Of a stretch of 64,000 nt of DNA, positions 9,222 to 16,855 are shown piece by piece. Origin of the DNA: Methanomicrobia archaeon JdFR-19. GTDB taxonomy: Archaea > Halobacteriota > Methanosarcinia > DSM-18856 > Methermicoccaceae. Under the pieces are notes generated by a model that made no database searches, was not told the origin of the DNA, and saw only the letters and a program-made list of their open reading frames with translations. Within the stretch, counting starts at the first letter, position 1. Every line of letters starts with the position of its first letter. The DNA lies in assembly GCA_002010075.1 (NCBI GenBank), contig MTMG01000013.1, positions 1 through 64,000 on the forward strand. Direction: 5' to 3'. The translations under genes and the position numbers were made by a program.

Positions 9222-9434
9222 TCAGATGTTGCGGTTTAGCTTCTGCAACTTCTTCCTGTACTTCTTGTGATAATCCTCTTCCCTCGTGAAATGCACAAGC
9301 ACCTTCATCACCCACTCATCTTGATGTCGGACATAGATGTCAAGCTCATGTTCAATATTTGGCTCAAGATTGCGAATGAAATACATCATCCTGTCCAATA
9401 CTCTATCTCTGTTCTTTCCTCTGAATATGATCAT
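9222..9434 (-). CDS. Small conserved-looking protein of a terminase cassette, unknown function
   Basis: 70 residues, basic and without transmembrane segments, beginning MIIFRGKNRDRVLDRM and ending in a Lys/Arg-rich tail. I do not recognise a family. Its ATG overlaps the TGA of the upstream terminase gene (ATGA), so it is the last gene of a three-gene unit of viral character. It may be a packaging accessory or nucleic-acid-binding protein; that is inference from position and charge only. Confidence 0.6.
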   Translation of the reverse strand: MIIFRGKNRDRVLDRMMYFIRNLEPNIEHELDIYVRHQDEWVMKVLVHFTREEDYHKKYRKKLQKLNRNI

Positions 9435-10651
9435 ATTCTACCTCCAAATACGAATGCCTTGGGTTTTTTTATTTTGTGAGATGCCCACACAGCCAAAGCG
9501 AGAGCAATGACATGGTCGTCATGCTCCTCCACACCAAACATCGTCAGCTCTGTCAGAAGTCTCTGATTTCTAATCAGTTTCAGCTCCCCATTCTCAAGTG
9601 CAACCCTCAACATCTCAATAAGTTCGAGCTTTGAGCGTGTGGTGAAAACAAACGGTTCTATGGGCAGATGAGAGTCCCATTTGAGCATATCTACCACCGC
9701 CTCGCCCACGCCAGTAGCATCTATCACTATGCGCCTGAAATTGAATTTTGAATGAAGCTTTTTCAGTCTCTCTGAAATGAGAGGGTATGGTATCTTTTGA
9801 TAAGTTTCAATCTCAACAACCTCCAGAACCCCATGAATCTCTTTTACAACAACGAATACGGTATAATCAACGTGTTTTGCAAGGTCAACCCCACAGTAAA
9901 ATGACTGCTCATTTGCATAACTCCCCATTTCTCTATCATCCGCATCGACAACCGCCCCCATGACAAGCGAGTAAGGAAATACACAGTTCTCATGCTCCAC
10001 GAACTCTGCGAGATACTCCTGTCGGAATGCAAGTTCAGACATTCTATTGCGTTCTTCATCCAGAAACTCTTTCGAGATGTGTGGGCAATCGTTAACAGAG
10101 AACTCATGATGGGAGAATCCATCATCCAGCCAAGCTCTGTAGAAATAACCTTTTTTCCCGAAGGGAGTTGATACGAGTATCAGCCTTCCGTTCGTAGCGG
10201 CAAGCATAGGTGTAATTGTCTCGTACAGCGTGTCTGGCACGAATGCAGCCTCATCCACAATCACCATATGGGCAGAGTATCCACGGATAGTGTATTCAGA
10301 GGCGGGGAGAGACAGAATTCTTGACCCATTACATAACTCGAGTTCCGAGGATGTATCTTTACATACTGGTATATCCAGCCTTGATACAAATCTTCTTATT
10401 TTCCTCAACAGTTCTGAAGACTGGCGGAGCGATGGAGAGATTATGAGTATTGTTTTGTTGGGCATGATGGCAAATTGAATGGTGAGTAGAGCAACCGCTG
10501 TCGATTTTCCTGTCTGTCTTCCAGCCTTCACAACTATGCGGGACGATGTGTCTTTCAGAAAGGATAATTGGTATTTGTATGGACGCAGAGAGAGTTGTTT
10601 CATGAGGTACACAGGGTCAAGGGCGAGAAGAATCAGGCGAAGATATCTCAC
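9431..10651 (-). CDS. Phage-type terminase large subunit
   Basis: 406-residue DNA-packaging motor. Walker A is AGRQTGKST (residues 43-51), Walker B is VIVDEAAF, and the coupling motif is in LVSTPFGKKG. The C-terminal RNase H-like nuclease carries three acidic sites: GVDLAKHVDYT, VIDATGVGEAV and HDDHVIALALA. All catalytic motifs are intact. GTG 10651 has an excellent upstream AGGAGGTTGA, so the start inside the preceding gene is probably real; ATG 10603 is the alternative. No capsid, portal, integrase or tail genes lie nearby, so this is either a provirus remnant or a domesticated gene. Confidence 0.88.
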   Translation of the reverse strand: MRYLRLILLALDPVYLMKQLSLRPYKYQLSFLKDTSSRIVVKAGRQTGKSTAVALLTIQFAIMPNKTILIISPSLRQSSELLRKIRRFVSRLDIPVCKDTSSELELCNGSRILSLPASEYTIRGYSAHMVIVDEAAFVPDTLYETITPMLAATNGRLILVSTPFGKKGYFYRAWLDDGFSHHEFSVNDCPHISKEFLDEERNRMSELAFRQEYLAEFVEHENCVFPYSLVMGAVVDADDREMGSYANEQSFYCGVDLAKHVDYTVFVVVKEIHGVLEVVEIETYQKIPYPLISERLKKLHSKFNFRRIVIDATGVGEAVVDMLKWDSHLPIEPFVFTTRSKLELIEMLRVALENGELKLIRNQRLLTELTMFGVEEHDDHVIALALAVWASHKIKKPKAFVFGGRI

Positions 10652-10865
10652 TCTTCAACCTCCTAATAATCCGGTTTCTGTATCTCTTTGGAAGCTCTTC
10701 GAGTATGATCCAGAATCCATCCTCATGCACTTCATCATGGTCAAGAGCAAGCTTGTGAAGTAGGGAGTAATAGTTTGAGGCGGTTTTGAAATCTTCCTTC
10801 TCTCTCATGATTTTGAGGTCTTCGAGCATCATCTCAACCAGCATTTGTATCAACTCCCTGTCCAT
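10617..10865 (-). CDS. Small helical protein upstream of terminase, unknown (possible small-subunit analogue)
   Basis: 82 residues, strongly charged and predicted helical (MDRELIQMLVEMMLEDLKIM at the start). Its 3' end overlaps the terminase gene by 35 bases, which implies translational coupling. The position, directly before the large subunit, is where a terminase small subunit is usually found. I see no clear helix-turn-helix, so this role is only a positional guess. TGA stop. Confidence 0.6.
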   Translation of the reverse strand: MDRELIQMLVEMMLEDLKIMREKEDFKTASNYYSLLHKLALDHDEVHEDGFWIILEELPKRYRNRIIRRLKSEISSPDSSRP

Positions 10866-10933
10866 GTTTTTCTATTTGCATCATCTGTAGATATGGAATA
10901 TGAAATTCGATACATTTTTTTACAATAGACGTG

Positions 10934-11548
10934 ATGTGTGATGCTGTGAGCAACGGAAAAAATACAAAGAGTGAGAGAACATAGAAAGACTTGGAAGTTT
11001 TGGCTGAACTTGCCATAAGCTTTGGATCATCGAAGGCGATACCAATCGACGCTTCTTAGGTTGTCGTTGATGAAAGGGTGAGACTCAAATGTCTTGTTCC
11101 AAGATGTGAGAACTATGGTGTTAATTTGATGTGTCCCCCATTCACACCCCCTCCCCAGGAGTTTAGAACAATACTTTCCAGATATTCATATGCGTTGTTG
11201 GTTGCAGTTGAGCATATTGACCCACCTCACCCCTCCAAAAATTCGAAAGAGGAAGTTGTGAATGAGCTTGCAAAATCTTCGAGAGTTCTTTCAGACATCA
11301 TGCTCATGCTGGAGAGAGAGGCACTTAGAATGGGATACAGGTTTGCAGCAGGACTTACTGGGGGCGAGTGCATGTTCTGCGATAGTTGTGTTGGACTTGG
11401 TGGAAGGTGCAAACACCCATTCAAAGCCCGCCCCTCAATGGAAGCAATGGGAATAGATGTGGTTGCCACATTGAAGAATGCGGGTGTCGAACTCAATTTT
11501 CCAGTTGAGGATAGACTCACATGGTGGGGCCTTCTCCTCTTTGATTGA
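10934..11548 (+). CDS. DUF2284 metal-binding protein with in-frame TAG
   Basis: Cys-rich protein, probably binding an Fe-S cluster or metal. Conserved DUF2284 segments are RLKCLVPRCENYG, MCPPFTPPP and ECMFCDSCVG followed by RCKHP. Upstream of GTG 11078 the same frame continues through TAG at 11057-11059 into family-like N-terminal sequence (DLEVLAELAISFGSSKA, then VVVDERVRLKC). The true gene therefore starts well upstream. I place it at ATG 10934, which includes a second TAG at 10982-10984. Starts between the two TAGs, such as TTG 10991, are possible. Total length would be 204 residues. TGA stop, overlapping cbiO tail-to-tail. Function unknown. Confidence 0.8.
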
Positions 11549-12362
11549 TTCTGATTTGTTTCAACCTTCTAAGAATCTCAACACCATCATGAAATCTCAC
11601 GGGTTTCTCATCAATTCCAAGCTCTTCGAAAATTCTCACGATTGTGGGCGCTTTGAGTCCAACAGACTTTAAAAGCTCCCCATCGCTGAGAATCCTTTCT
11701 GCAACCCCCTCTTCTACTATCTCTCCTTTGTCCATCACAACAATCCTTTCACAAACCTCTGCTGCAAATTCAATATCGTGGGTTGCCACTACCACTGTGT
11801 GCGGGAAGGTTAGAAGAAGCTCCATCAGACTCTCTCTCATTTTTGGGTCCAAGTTGCTCGTTGGCTCATCCAGAATCAGTATATCCACGCCCATAGAAAG
11901 CACGGTTGCGATTGCAACTCTTTGTCTCTCTCCATAACTCAGATGATGTGGAGCTCTATCCCCCCACTTCACCCCACTGTTTTCTGACAGCCCAACTGCC
12001 TTTAATGCCTTCTCAACTCGTTTGACCACTTCCTCCTCTGGCAGTCCCATGTTCAGAGGCCCAAAAGCAACATCTTCGAAGACAGTAGGACAGAAAAGTT
12101 GGTCGTCAGGATTCTGAAACACAAGTCCAACCTTTGATCTCATCCACTTAACATCTGAGCCACCCATTATCTTTATTTCTCCTCTTTCTGGCTTCAATAT
12201 CCCATTGAAATGCAGGAGGAGGGTTGATTTTCCTGCTCCATTGGCACCTATAATCGCCACTTTCTCTCCTTCTTCGACCTCAAAGTTGATTCCTTTCAGA
12301 GCATATTCCTTCTGGTTCGGGTATCTGTACCACACATCGTTAACTTCGATTGCCCTCATCAT
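11517..12362 (-). CDS. cbiO: Energy-coupling ABC ATPase of a Ni/Co transporter (CbiO/NikO type)
   Basis: ATPase that drives the CbiMNQ membrane complex. Walker A is GANGAGKST, the Q-loop is FQNPDDQLF, the signature is LSYGERQR, Walker B is ILILDEPTSN and the switch His is in ATHD. These are the classic ECF/CbiO spacings. It is the last gene of cbiM-cbiN-cbiQ-cbiO. One base separates it from cbiQ. Nickel is the more likely substrate because of the operator upstream of cbiM. 281 residues, TGA stop. Confidence 0.95.
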   Translation of the reverse strand: MMRAIEVNDVWYRYPNQKEYALKGINFEVEEGEKVAIIGANGAGKSTLLLHFNGILKPERGEIKIMGGSDVKWMRSKVGLVFQNPDDQLFCPTVFEDVAFGPLNMGLPEEEVVKRVEKALKAVGLSENSGVKWGDRAPHHLSYGERQRVAIATVLSMGVDILILDEPTSNLDPKMRESLMELLLTFPHTVVVATHDIEFAAEVCERIVVMDKGEIVEEGVAERILSDGELLKSVGLKAPTIVRIFEELGIDEKPVRFHDGVEILRRLKQIRINQRGEGPTM

Positions 12363-12363
12363 C

Positions 12364-13155
12364 TCACACCAGGATATATGCTGAAACAGTTATAAACATA
12401 CACATGAATATCCAGTCTTTCATTCCCATCTTCATCCTTCCAAGCGATGGCATCCTCCCTTCGTATCCTCTCGAAACCATTGCAGAGTACACCCTTTCCC
12501 CTCTTTCATACGCTCTTATAAAAAGAGTACCTGCTATAAGTCCTGCAGTTTTTATGTACCACATTCTCCTTACCCTGTTTGGGTTTCTTGAATCCCTCGC
12601 CCTCTTCATATTCGTTACTTCTTCCATGAGAATAAACATGTATCTGTACAGGAATGAAAGAACTTGGAGGTAAGTTTCTGGAACACGAAGCCATCCAAGA
12701 GCCTTGATTATGGATGGGAAGGGTGTGGTCATTGTGAGAAGTATCACACACATCACACACACGTAGGATTTCACAACCACACCCACGAATGTGTTAATTC
12801 CATGAGAACTCAGGGTGAGTGAGCCAAACACCAAATCAACAACCACATCTCCATTCCCGAAGAATGGCAGGAAAAGTGCGACCACTATCGAGAAGGGAAT
12901 GACAACCATTGACCTTTTGAGCAGTGTTATGAGGGATATCTTCGAGATTGTGGCAAGGGAGAGTAGGAGGAGTATGACAAACAGATATGGAAAAAATGTG
13001 GAGGGATTGAATTGCGGGATAACTGATGGGGGGTTTGAAAGTACCACCGCCACCAGCAGACCCACGAGGGATAGGAGCTTTGCTCTGGGGTCAAGTCTGT
13101 GTATCAGATTGCCTGTCATTTCCCTCTTCTTCATATTTTCACTTTCTATGCTCAT
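12364..13155 (-). CDS. cbiQ: Energy-coupling transmembrane protein CbiQ/NikQ
   Basis: 263-residue T-component of the transporter. Several hydrophobic helices (for example LLSLVGLLVAVVLS and VILLLLSLATI) are followed by the cytoplasmic coupling helices, with YERGERVYSAMVSRGYEG, where ECF T-components contact the ATPases. Starts inside the cbiN reading frame (17-base overlap), so translation is coupled. TGA stop. Confidence 0.93.
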   Translation of the reverse strand: MSIESENMKKREMTGNLIHRLDPRAKLLSLVGLLVAVVLSNPPSVIPQFNPSTFFPYLFVILLLLSLATISKISLITLLKRSMVVIPFSIVVALFLPFFGNGDVVVDLVFGSLTLSSHGINTFVGVVVKSYVCVMCVILLTMTTPFPSIIKALGWLRVPETYLQVLSFLYRYMFILMEEVTNMKRARDSRNPNRVRRMWYIKTAGLIAGTLFIRAYERGERVYSAMVSRGYEGRMPSLGRMKMGMKDWIFMCMFITVSAYILV

Positions 13156-13423
13156 TTCTGCCTTTCAATATATTTGCAACCCCCCACGCAACTCCGAACA
13201 TCAAAAGCACCCCAACGATGCCAGCTATGGAGCCAGATATTGGGGAGTCTATTCCAGGAAGTGAGTAGTCTGGAAGAGGCGAGGTTATCACACTTTGCTC
13301 AAGTTCGATGAATCCAAAGTCTTCTGCAACCCTTTCAAGCCCGTCTGGAAGAGGCGAAGCAAACAGCGAGAGAAACCCCCCTATGAACAGAGATATCAAG
13401 AGTCCAACATGCCACCACTTCAT
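13139..13423 (-). CDS. cbiN: Transporter accessory subunit CbiN/NikN
   Basis: 94-residue protein with one N-terminal transmembrane helix, an extracytoplasmic loop containing two similar SPLPD segments (ASPLPDGLERVAEDFGF and SPLPDYSLPG), and a C-terminal helix. The DGLERVAEDFGF element is a hallmark of CbiN/NikN. It supports CbiM in substrate uptake. It sits 10 bases after cbiM and overlaps cbiQ. Confidence 0.92.
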   Translation of the reverse strand: MKWWHVGLLISLFIGGFLSLFASPLPDGLERVAEDFGFIELEQSVITSPLPDYSLPGIDSPISGSIAGIVGVLLMFGVAWGVANILKGRNEHRK

Positions 13424-13433
13424 TTAAATCACC

Positions 13434-14057
13434 TCACACCTTCTCAATCTCCATGAGATCAGGTCTCCTCTTCATGATCACACCAAGCACACCCATCGTG
13501 ATACCAAGTTCTATCAGACCAATGAGGGTGTGAATGCTCACCATTGCAACCATTGCTGTCTTCAGAGGAACTGTGCCAGAGAGTCCGAGTTCAAGAGCGC
13601 AGAAGGCAGATGCAAGCACCACAGCTATCCATGCAGCAATTCCAGCTGAAATTATTTTCGGGATGAATTTCGAGAGAGACACATATAGATAGTAGCCGAA
13701 TACCGTACCTATTAGACCCATGTTGAAGATGTTTGCTCCGAGTGCCGTGATACCTCCGTCCTGAAACAGAAGTGCCTGAACAACGAACACAGAGCTCATC
13801 ACGATCGTTGCACTCCATGGCCCGAGGAGTGACGCTGTGAGAACTCCACCGAGCATGTGTCCAGACGTTCCACCAGCCACTGGCACATTTAGCATCTGTG
13901 CTGCGAAAACAAAAGCTGCCAAGACCCCCATTAGAGGGATGTGTTTTTCACTGAGTCTGCCTCTGGTTTTTCTGAGTGCGTAGCCAACTATTACGAGCGT
14001 TATGAGCCACATCCCAACCCATACCGGTGTTGATAAAAATCCATCTGGTATATGCAT
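13434..14057 (-). CDS. cbiM: Substrate-specific component CbiM/NikM of a Ni/Co transporter
   Basis: 207-residue S-component. The N-terminus MHIPDGFLS contains the His residues that ligate the metal in this family. The helices include GGTSGHMLGG and GGITALGANIFNMG, both conserved in CbiM/NikM. First gene of the four-gene operon; a good GGAGGT site precedes the ATG. Substrate choice between Ni and Co is not fixed by the protein alone. Nickel is favoured by the GTATTA-N16-TAATAC dyad upstream. No cobalamin genes adjoin. Confidence 0.94.
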   Translation of the reverse strand: MHIPDGFLSTPVWVGMWLITLVIVGYALRKTRGRLSEKHIPLMGVLAAFVFAAQMLNVPVAGGTSGHMLGGVLTASLLGPWSATIVMSSVFVVQALLFQDGGITALGANIFNMGLIGTVFGYYLYVSLSKFIPKIISAGIAAWIAVVLASAFCALELGLSGTVPLKTAMVAMVSIHTLIGLIELGITMGVLGVIMKRRPDLMEIEKV

Positions 14058-14082
14058 ATTTTACCTCCATTTTCTTACATAG

Positions 14083-14110
14083 GTATTAACTTTTTTAAAG
14101 TTGTTAATAC
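14083..14110. promoter_or_regulatory. NikR-like operator dyad before cbiM
   Basis: Perfect inverted repeat GTATTAAC-N12-GTTAATAC, which can also be read as GTATTA-N16-TAATAC. Bacterial NikR binds GTATGA-N16-TCATAC, so both arm type and spacing match a NikR site. The spacer holds the TTTAAAAA-like candidate TATA element of the cbiM promoter on the minus strand, so a bound repressor would block transcription initiation. No nikR gene is in this window. Confidence 0.6.
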
Positions 14111-14120
14111 TAACACAATA

Positions 14121-14153
14121 ACAAATATAAAAATGTTGCGAGAACCTCACAAC
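14121..14153 (-). terminator. Hairpin plus T-run after the 14176-14832 gene
   Basis: On the minus strand, 23 bases after the TAA of the upstream gene, the RNA can fold GUUGUGAG-GUU-CUCGCAAC (8 pairs, one G-U) and then runs into AUUUUUAUAUUU. This looks like a Rho-independent-style or archaeal T-rich terminator that insulates this gene from the cbiM promoter beyond it. Confidence 0.5.
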
Positions 14154-14175
14154 AATTTAATGTATGAGGATAACT

Positions 14176-14832
14176 TTACTCTGGATAGCTGATTTTGATT
14201 GACTCGGAAAGTGCATTTTTATCCAACTTTCCACTTTCAATCAGGCACGCAATCGCCATGGCAACGGGAACAAAGCAAGTGGGCGTGAAGCTATGCTCAT
14301 TTGCGAACTCGTACATCTTCATGGTATGTTCAGACAATTCCCTAGGGTCAATTTCAGGAAGCTCATCTCTTGCTTTCTTGATTATAGGACAGTCCGTCGC
14401 AAAGCTCATCTTTATCTTACCTTCTGGTGTCTTTCTTGCTCTAACAAGTGTTATATGGTCACACAGGGGGGTATTCGCCCTGACTTTAGTCATGTCTCCC
14501 CCTGTTTTAGGTATCTCAATCGTGATGACCGAGTGATGTGCAAGCTGTTTTGAAATCATCCCTATCTCGAGCCACCAAGCATTTGTAATAGCGGTTGGAA
14601 CAGGACACGTGGCAGGCACTTTGTTCTCATTTGCACATCTGTACACGTCATTCATAAAACGATACAATTCATCCATCCTCACTCCAACACTCTTCAGCTC
14701 ATTCACAAAACCCTGAAGATGAGGGCATTCAGTTTTTACATCCGCTCTGAAAATGCCCTCTTCGTCCTGCCATCCATCCACGAGTGCAGTGTATCCACAG
14801 ATTGTATCCTCTACCCTGACTTTGGAGACCAT
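14176..14832 (-). CDS. Duplicated Cys-containing domain protein, DUF6951-like, unknown function
   Basis: 218 residues made of two tandem copies of one domain. Copy 1 runs from GYTALVDGW through ECPHLQGF to ATCPVPTAITNA. Copy 2 runs from CDHITLVRA through DCPIIKKARDELP to PTCFVPVAMAIA. Each copy keeps a CP pair and a later Cys-x-VP motif, which suggests metal or cluster ligation. It resembles small methanogen proteins of the DUF6951 type; I am moderately sure. ATG 14832 follows GGTGG, so it is chosen over ATG 14853. It stands alone with its own terminator-like hairpin. TAA stop. Confidence 0.7.
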   Translation of the reverse strand: MVSKVRVEDTICGYTALVDGWQDEEGIFRADVKTECPHLQGFVNELKSVGVRMDELYRFMNDVYRCANENKVPATCPVPTAITNAWWLEIGMISKQLAHHSVITIEIPKTGGDMTKVRANTPLCDHITLVRARKTPEGKIKMSFATDCPIIKKARDELPEIDPRELSEHTMKMYEFANEHSFTPTCFVPVAMAIACLIESGKLDKNALSESIKISYPE

Positions 14833-14898
14833 CTTTCCACCAAAAAAGTCCAAATCTTTATGTTATAATAATATTTTGATAATCATACCTATCTTTCA

Positions 14899-16818
14899 TC
14901 ATCTACCTTTCCTGAGTTCTTTCGCCCTTTCTGTTCTGTACTCACTTATTATCGAACTGATTCTTTCTTCGTCCCTCTTTCTCTTCCATTCCTCTCTTTC
15001 TCTCATCCATGTTTCTATTGCTTTGTTCAGTGAGGACGGTGATGTGCAAAGTGCATCATCAAAGCTCAATACAACCCCCTCAGCTTTTATTACAGGAAGA
15101 CCAAGCTCCAAAAACCTCTCATATGCTGAATGAGCCATCTCACCTTCGTACAGAACCGCCCTCGGTGAGAGAGAGTGCAGGATTTCGGCCGTTCCTGCAC
15201 CCCCACCACTGGCATCTTTGAGATACACAACATCTCCCTTTCTCACGTTCGACCTTATGCATTCTCTTGTGAATCTATCCACGACCTTCAAAGGAATCAG
15301 TGAGCCATCCATCTCTTTCTTTCTTATAGCCTTGAGCATCTCCACCCTCTCCCTCAACCTCTCTATCTCCTCATCCCTCTTTCTGATTTCATTCCTTAGC
15401 AGTTCAACATCTTTTCTGAGTTTGCTAACAAGCTCATCTCTTCTCGTCTCTCGGTATACTTCAGACCTGAGCATCTCCACCCTCTCCCTCAACCTCTCTA
15501 TCTCCTCATCCCTCTCCTCAATCTCCCTCTTGAGTTCTTGATTGTACTCTATAAGGCGTTTGATTGTCTTCTTCTGCTTTGAGATTTTATTTCTCAGCCT
15601 CTCCTTCTCTTCGTCTGTTGGTGTTTCCTCTTCTCTCTCCTCTATCTCGGGTTTGCATGTGGCATAGCTCTCCTTAACTTTTTTCTGTCTTATCACGTCT
15701 GCTTTTATCTGTTCGATATCTGAGAATGGGGGAGCTCTCATTTCTGCTTTCAGAAGTTTGTTCTTGTACATCCTAAATGCGTGATATGCTGCAGCGATTG
15801 CATCTCTTTCATGGTCATTTTTCGGATTGAATTGGGATGAAAGCTTTCTCTTCTCCTCTACTGAAAGTTTTGAAACAACACACTCCACTCCAAACATCCT
15901 GCTAAGCCTCTCAACAGTTTTTGGAGCTGGCGCAACGTCTGATGCAAATACGACAGGGATGCCAAAGGACAGTATTTTCTCAATTGCATCAGATATCGAT
16001 AATCCTCTTTCAGAGGTGATACCAAGCAGGTTTCCGTGGAGGTCGAAGGCTGCAATACCCATCGTCGTCCCAGGGTCTATGCCAACAATGATGTATTTCT
16101 TCTTTGCAAGTGGCACAAACTCAATACCACTTCTCTCAACTCCACTCACCACCACCCTCACATCTGCATGTCTAGATGAGCTGATTGGTACTTTGTCCCG
16201 TGCCTCCTCAACCACGAATTCCACTCTTGAGTACCCTCCAAACCCCTTCTTTGTGTTCATCTCAAACTCAAAACCACCATCTTTTAGAGTCTTCTCTATG
16301 TTTCTTGCCATCTCTCTGACAGCACCATGCACCTTTCTGCGATATCTGTTCTGACTCCATCCCCCTCTTCCGAGAGACCTACCTCTCGATACGACTATCT
16401 TTGTTTTATTTTCAAATACCTCGACAGCGTGCCCAATTCCCAGAAGAGCCAACTTTGCACAAGCTCTTGCTTCATCCAGAGGGTCAGTCTTCGAGATTCG
16501 AATTCCATGTGCCTTTGCAAGTGCTGAAAGTGAATGCTCTCTGTCGGTGACCTGTACAAGTTTTGTATTTGGTGGAAGCAGTGATAACAGATTTACGAGC
16601 TCTCTCTTATCACGTGAAAGTTCGAAGATGTTATCACACGCAATCATTTCAGGTTTGTATTTATTTGCGAGTCTCAGAATTCTGTGTTTGCTCACACCCC
16701 GGATTTCCTCTACCGTATCCTCACCCACTACAGCAACCGAGTACCTTGGGATGGAGTGTGATGAACCCTTTTCTATATCCACTCCGAAAACGACTTTTAT
16801 GGGTCTCTCGATGAACAA
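14899..16818 (-). CDS. DUF460 archaeal RNase H/RuvC-like protein
   Basis: 639 residues. The N-terminal part has the DUF460 features VFGVDIEKG, MIACDNIFEL and KTDPLDEARACAKLAL. A second RNase H-like segment reads VGIDPGTTMGIAAFD and NDHERDAIAAAYHAF. Residues of roughly 400-500 form a highly charged coiled coil with two copies of DEEIERLRERVEML. A C-terminal domain follows (GDVVYLKDASGGGAG). The family is predicted to act on nucleic acids, but its role is unproven. The start is a TTG (no in-frame ATG nearby), so the exact N-terminus is uncertain. TGA stop. Confidence 0.88.
   Translation of the reverse strand: MFIERPIKVVFGVDIEKGSSHSIPRYSVAVVGEDTVEEIRGVSKHRILRLANKYKPEMIACDNIFELSRDKRELVNLLSLLPPNTKLVQVTDREHSLSALAKAHGIRISKTDPLDEARACAKLALLGIGHAVEVFENKTKIVVSRGRSLGRGGWSQNRYRRKVHGAVREMARNIEKTLKDGGFEFEMNTKKGFGGYSRVEFVVEEARDKVPISSSRHADVRVVVSGVERSGIEFVPLAKKKYIIVGIDPGTTMGIAAFDLHGNLLGITSERGLSISDAIEKILSFGIPVVFASDVAPAPKTVERLSRMFGVECVVSKLSVEEKRKLSSQFNPKNDHERDAIAAAYHAFRMYKNKLLKAEMRAPPFSDIEQIKADVIRQKKVKESYATCKPEIEEREEETPTDEEKERLRNKISKQKKTIKRLIEYNQELKREIEERDEEIERLRERVEMLRSEVYRETRRDELVSKLRKDVELLRNEIRKRDEEIERLRERVEMLKAIRKKEMDGSLIPLKVVDRFTRECIRSNVRKGDVVYLKDASGGGAGTAEILHSLSPRAVLYEGEMAHSAYERFLELGLPVIKAEGVVLSFDDALCTSPSSLNKAIETWMREREEWKRKRDEERISSIISEYRTERAKELRKGR
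15333..15515 (-). repeat. 48-bp exact direct repeat inside the DUF460 coiled coil
   Basis: Bases 15333-15380 and 15468-15515 are identical, 135 bases (45 codons) apart in the same frame. Both encode the charged helix segment RDEEIERLRERVEML. Identity at the DNA level, including third positions, indicates a recent internal duplication or gene conversion rather than old convergent coiled-coil sequence. Confidence 0.9.
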
Positions 16819-16824
16819 CCCCCC

Positions 16825-16835
16825 TTTATATATTT
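16825..16835 (+). promoter_or_regulatory. TATA box of pyruvate kinase
   Basis: TTTATATATTT lies about 25 to 30 bases before the GTG start of pyk. In Archaea transcription starts about 25 bases downstream of the TATA box, which would put it at or next to the GTG. That predicts a leaderless mRNA, in agreement with the lack of a Shine-Dalgarno site. Confidence 0.6.
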
Positions 16836-16855
16836 GATTTTAACAATATAAAAAT

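Noticed and set aside
10834-11016. 60-codon minus-strand open frame upstream of the terminase cassette
   Set aside because: Overlaps the DUF2284 N-terminal coding region on the plus strand, has no ribosome site and no recognisable features.
15827-16354. 175-codon plus-strand open frame inside the DUF460 gene
   Set aside because: Antisense shadow; the minus-strand frame shows conserved DUF460 and RNase H-like motifs.
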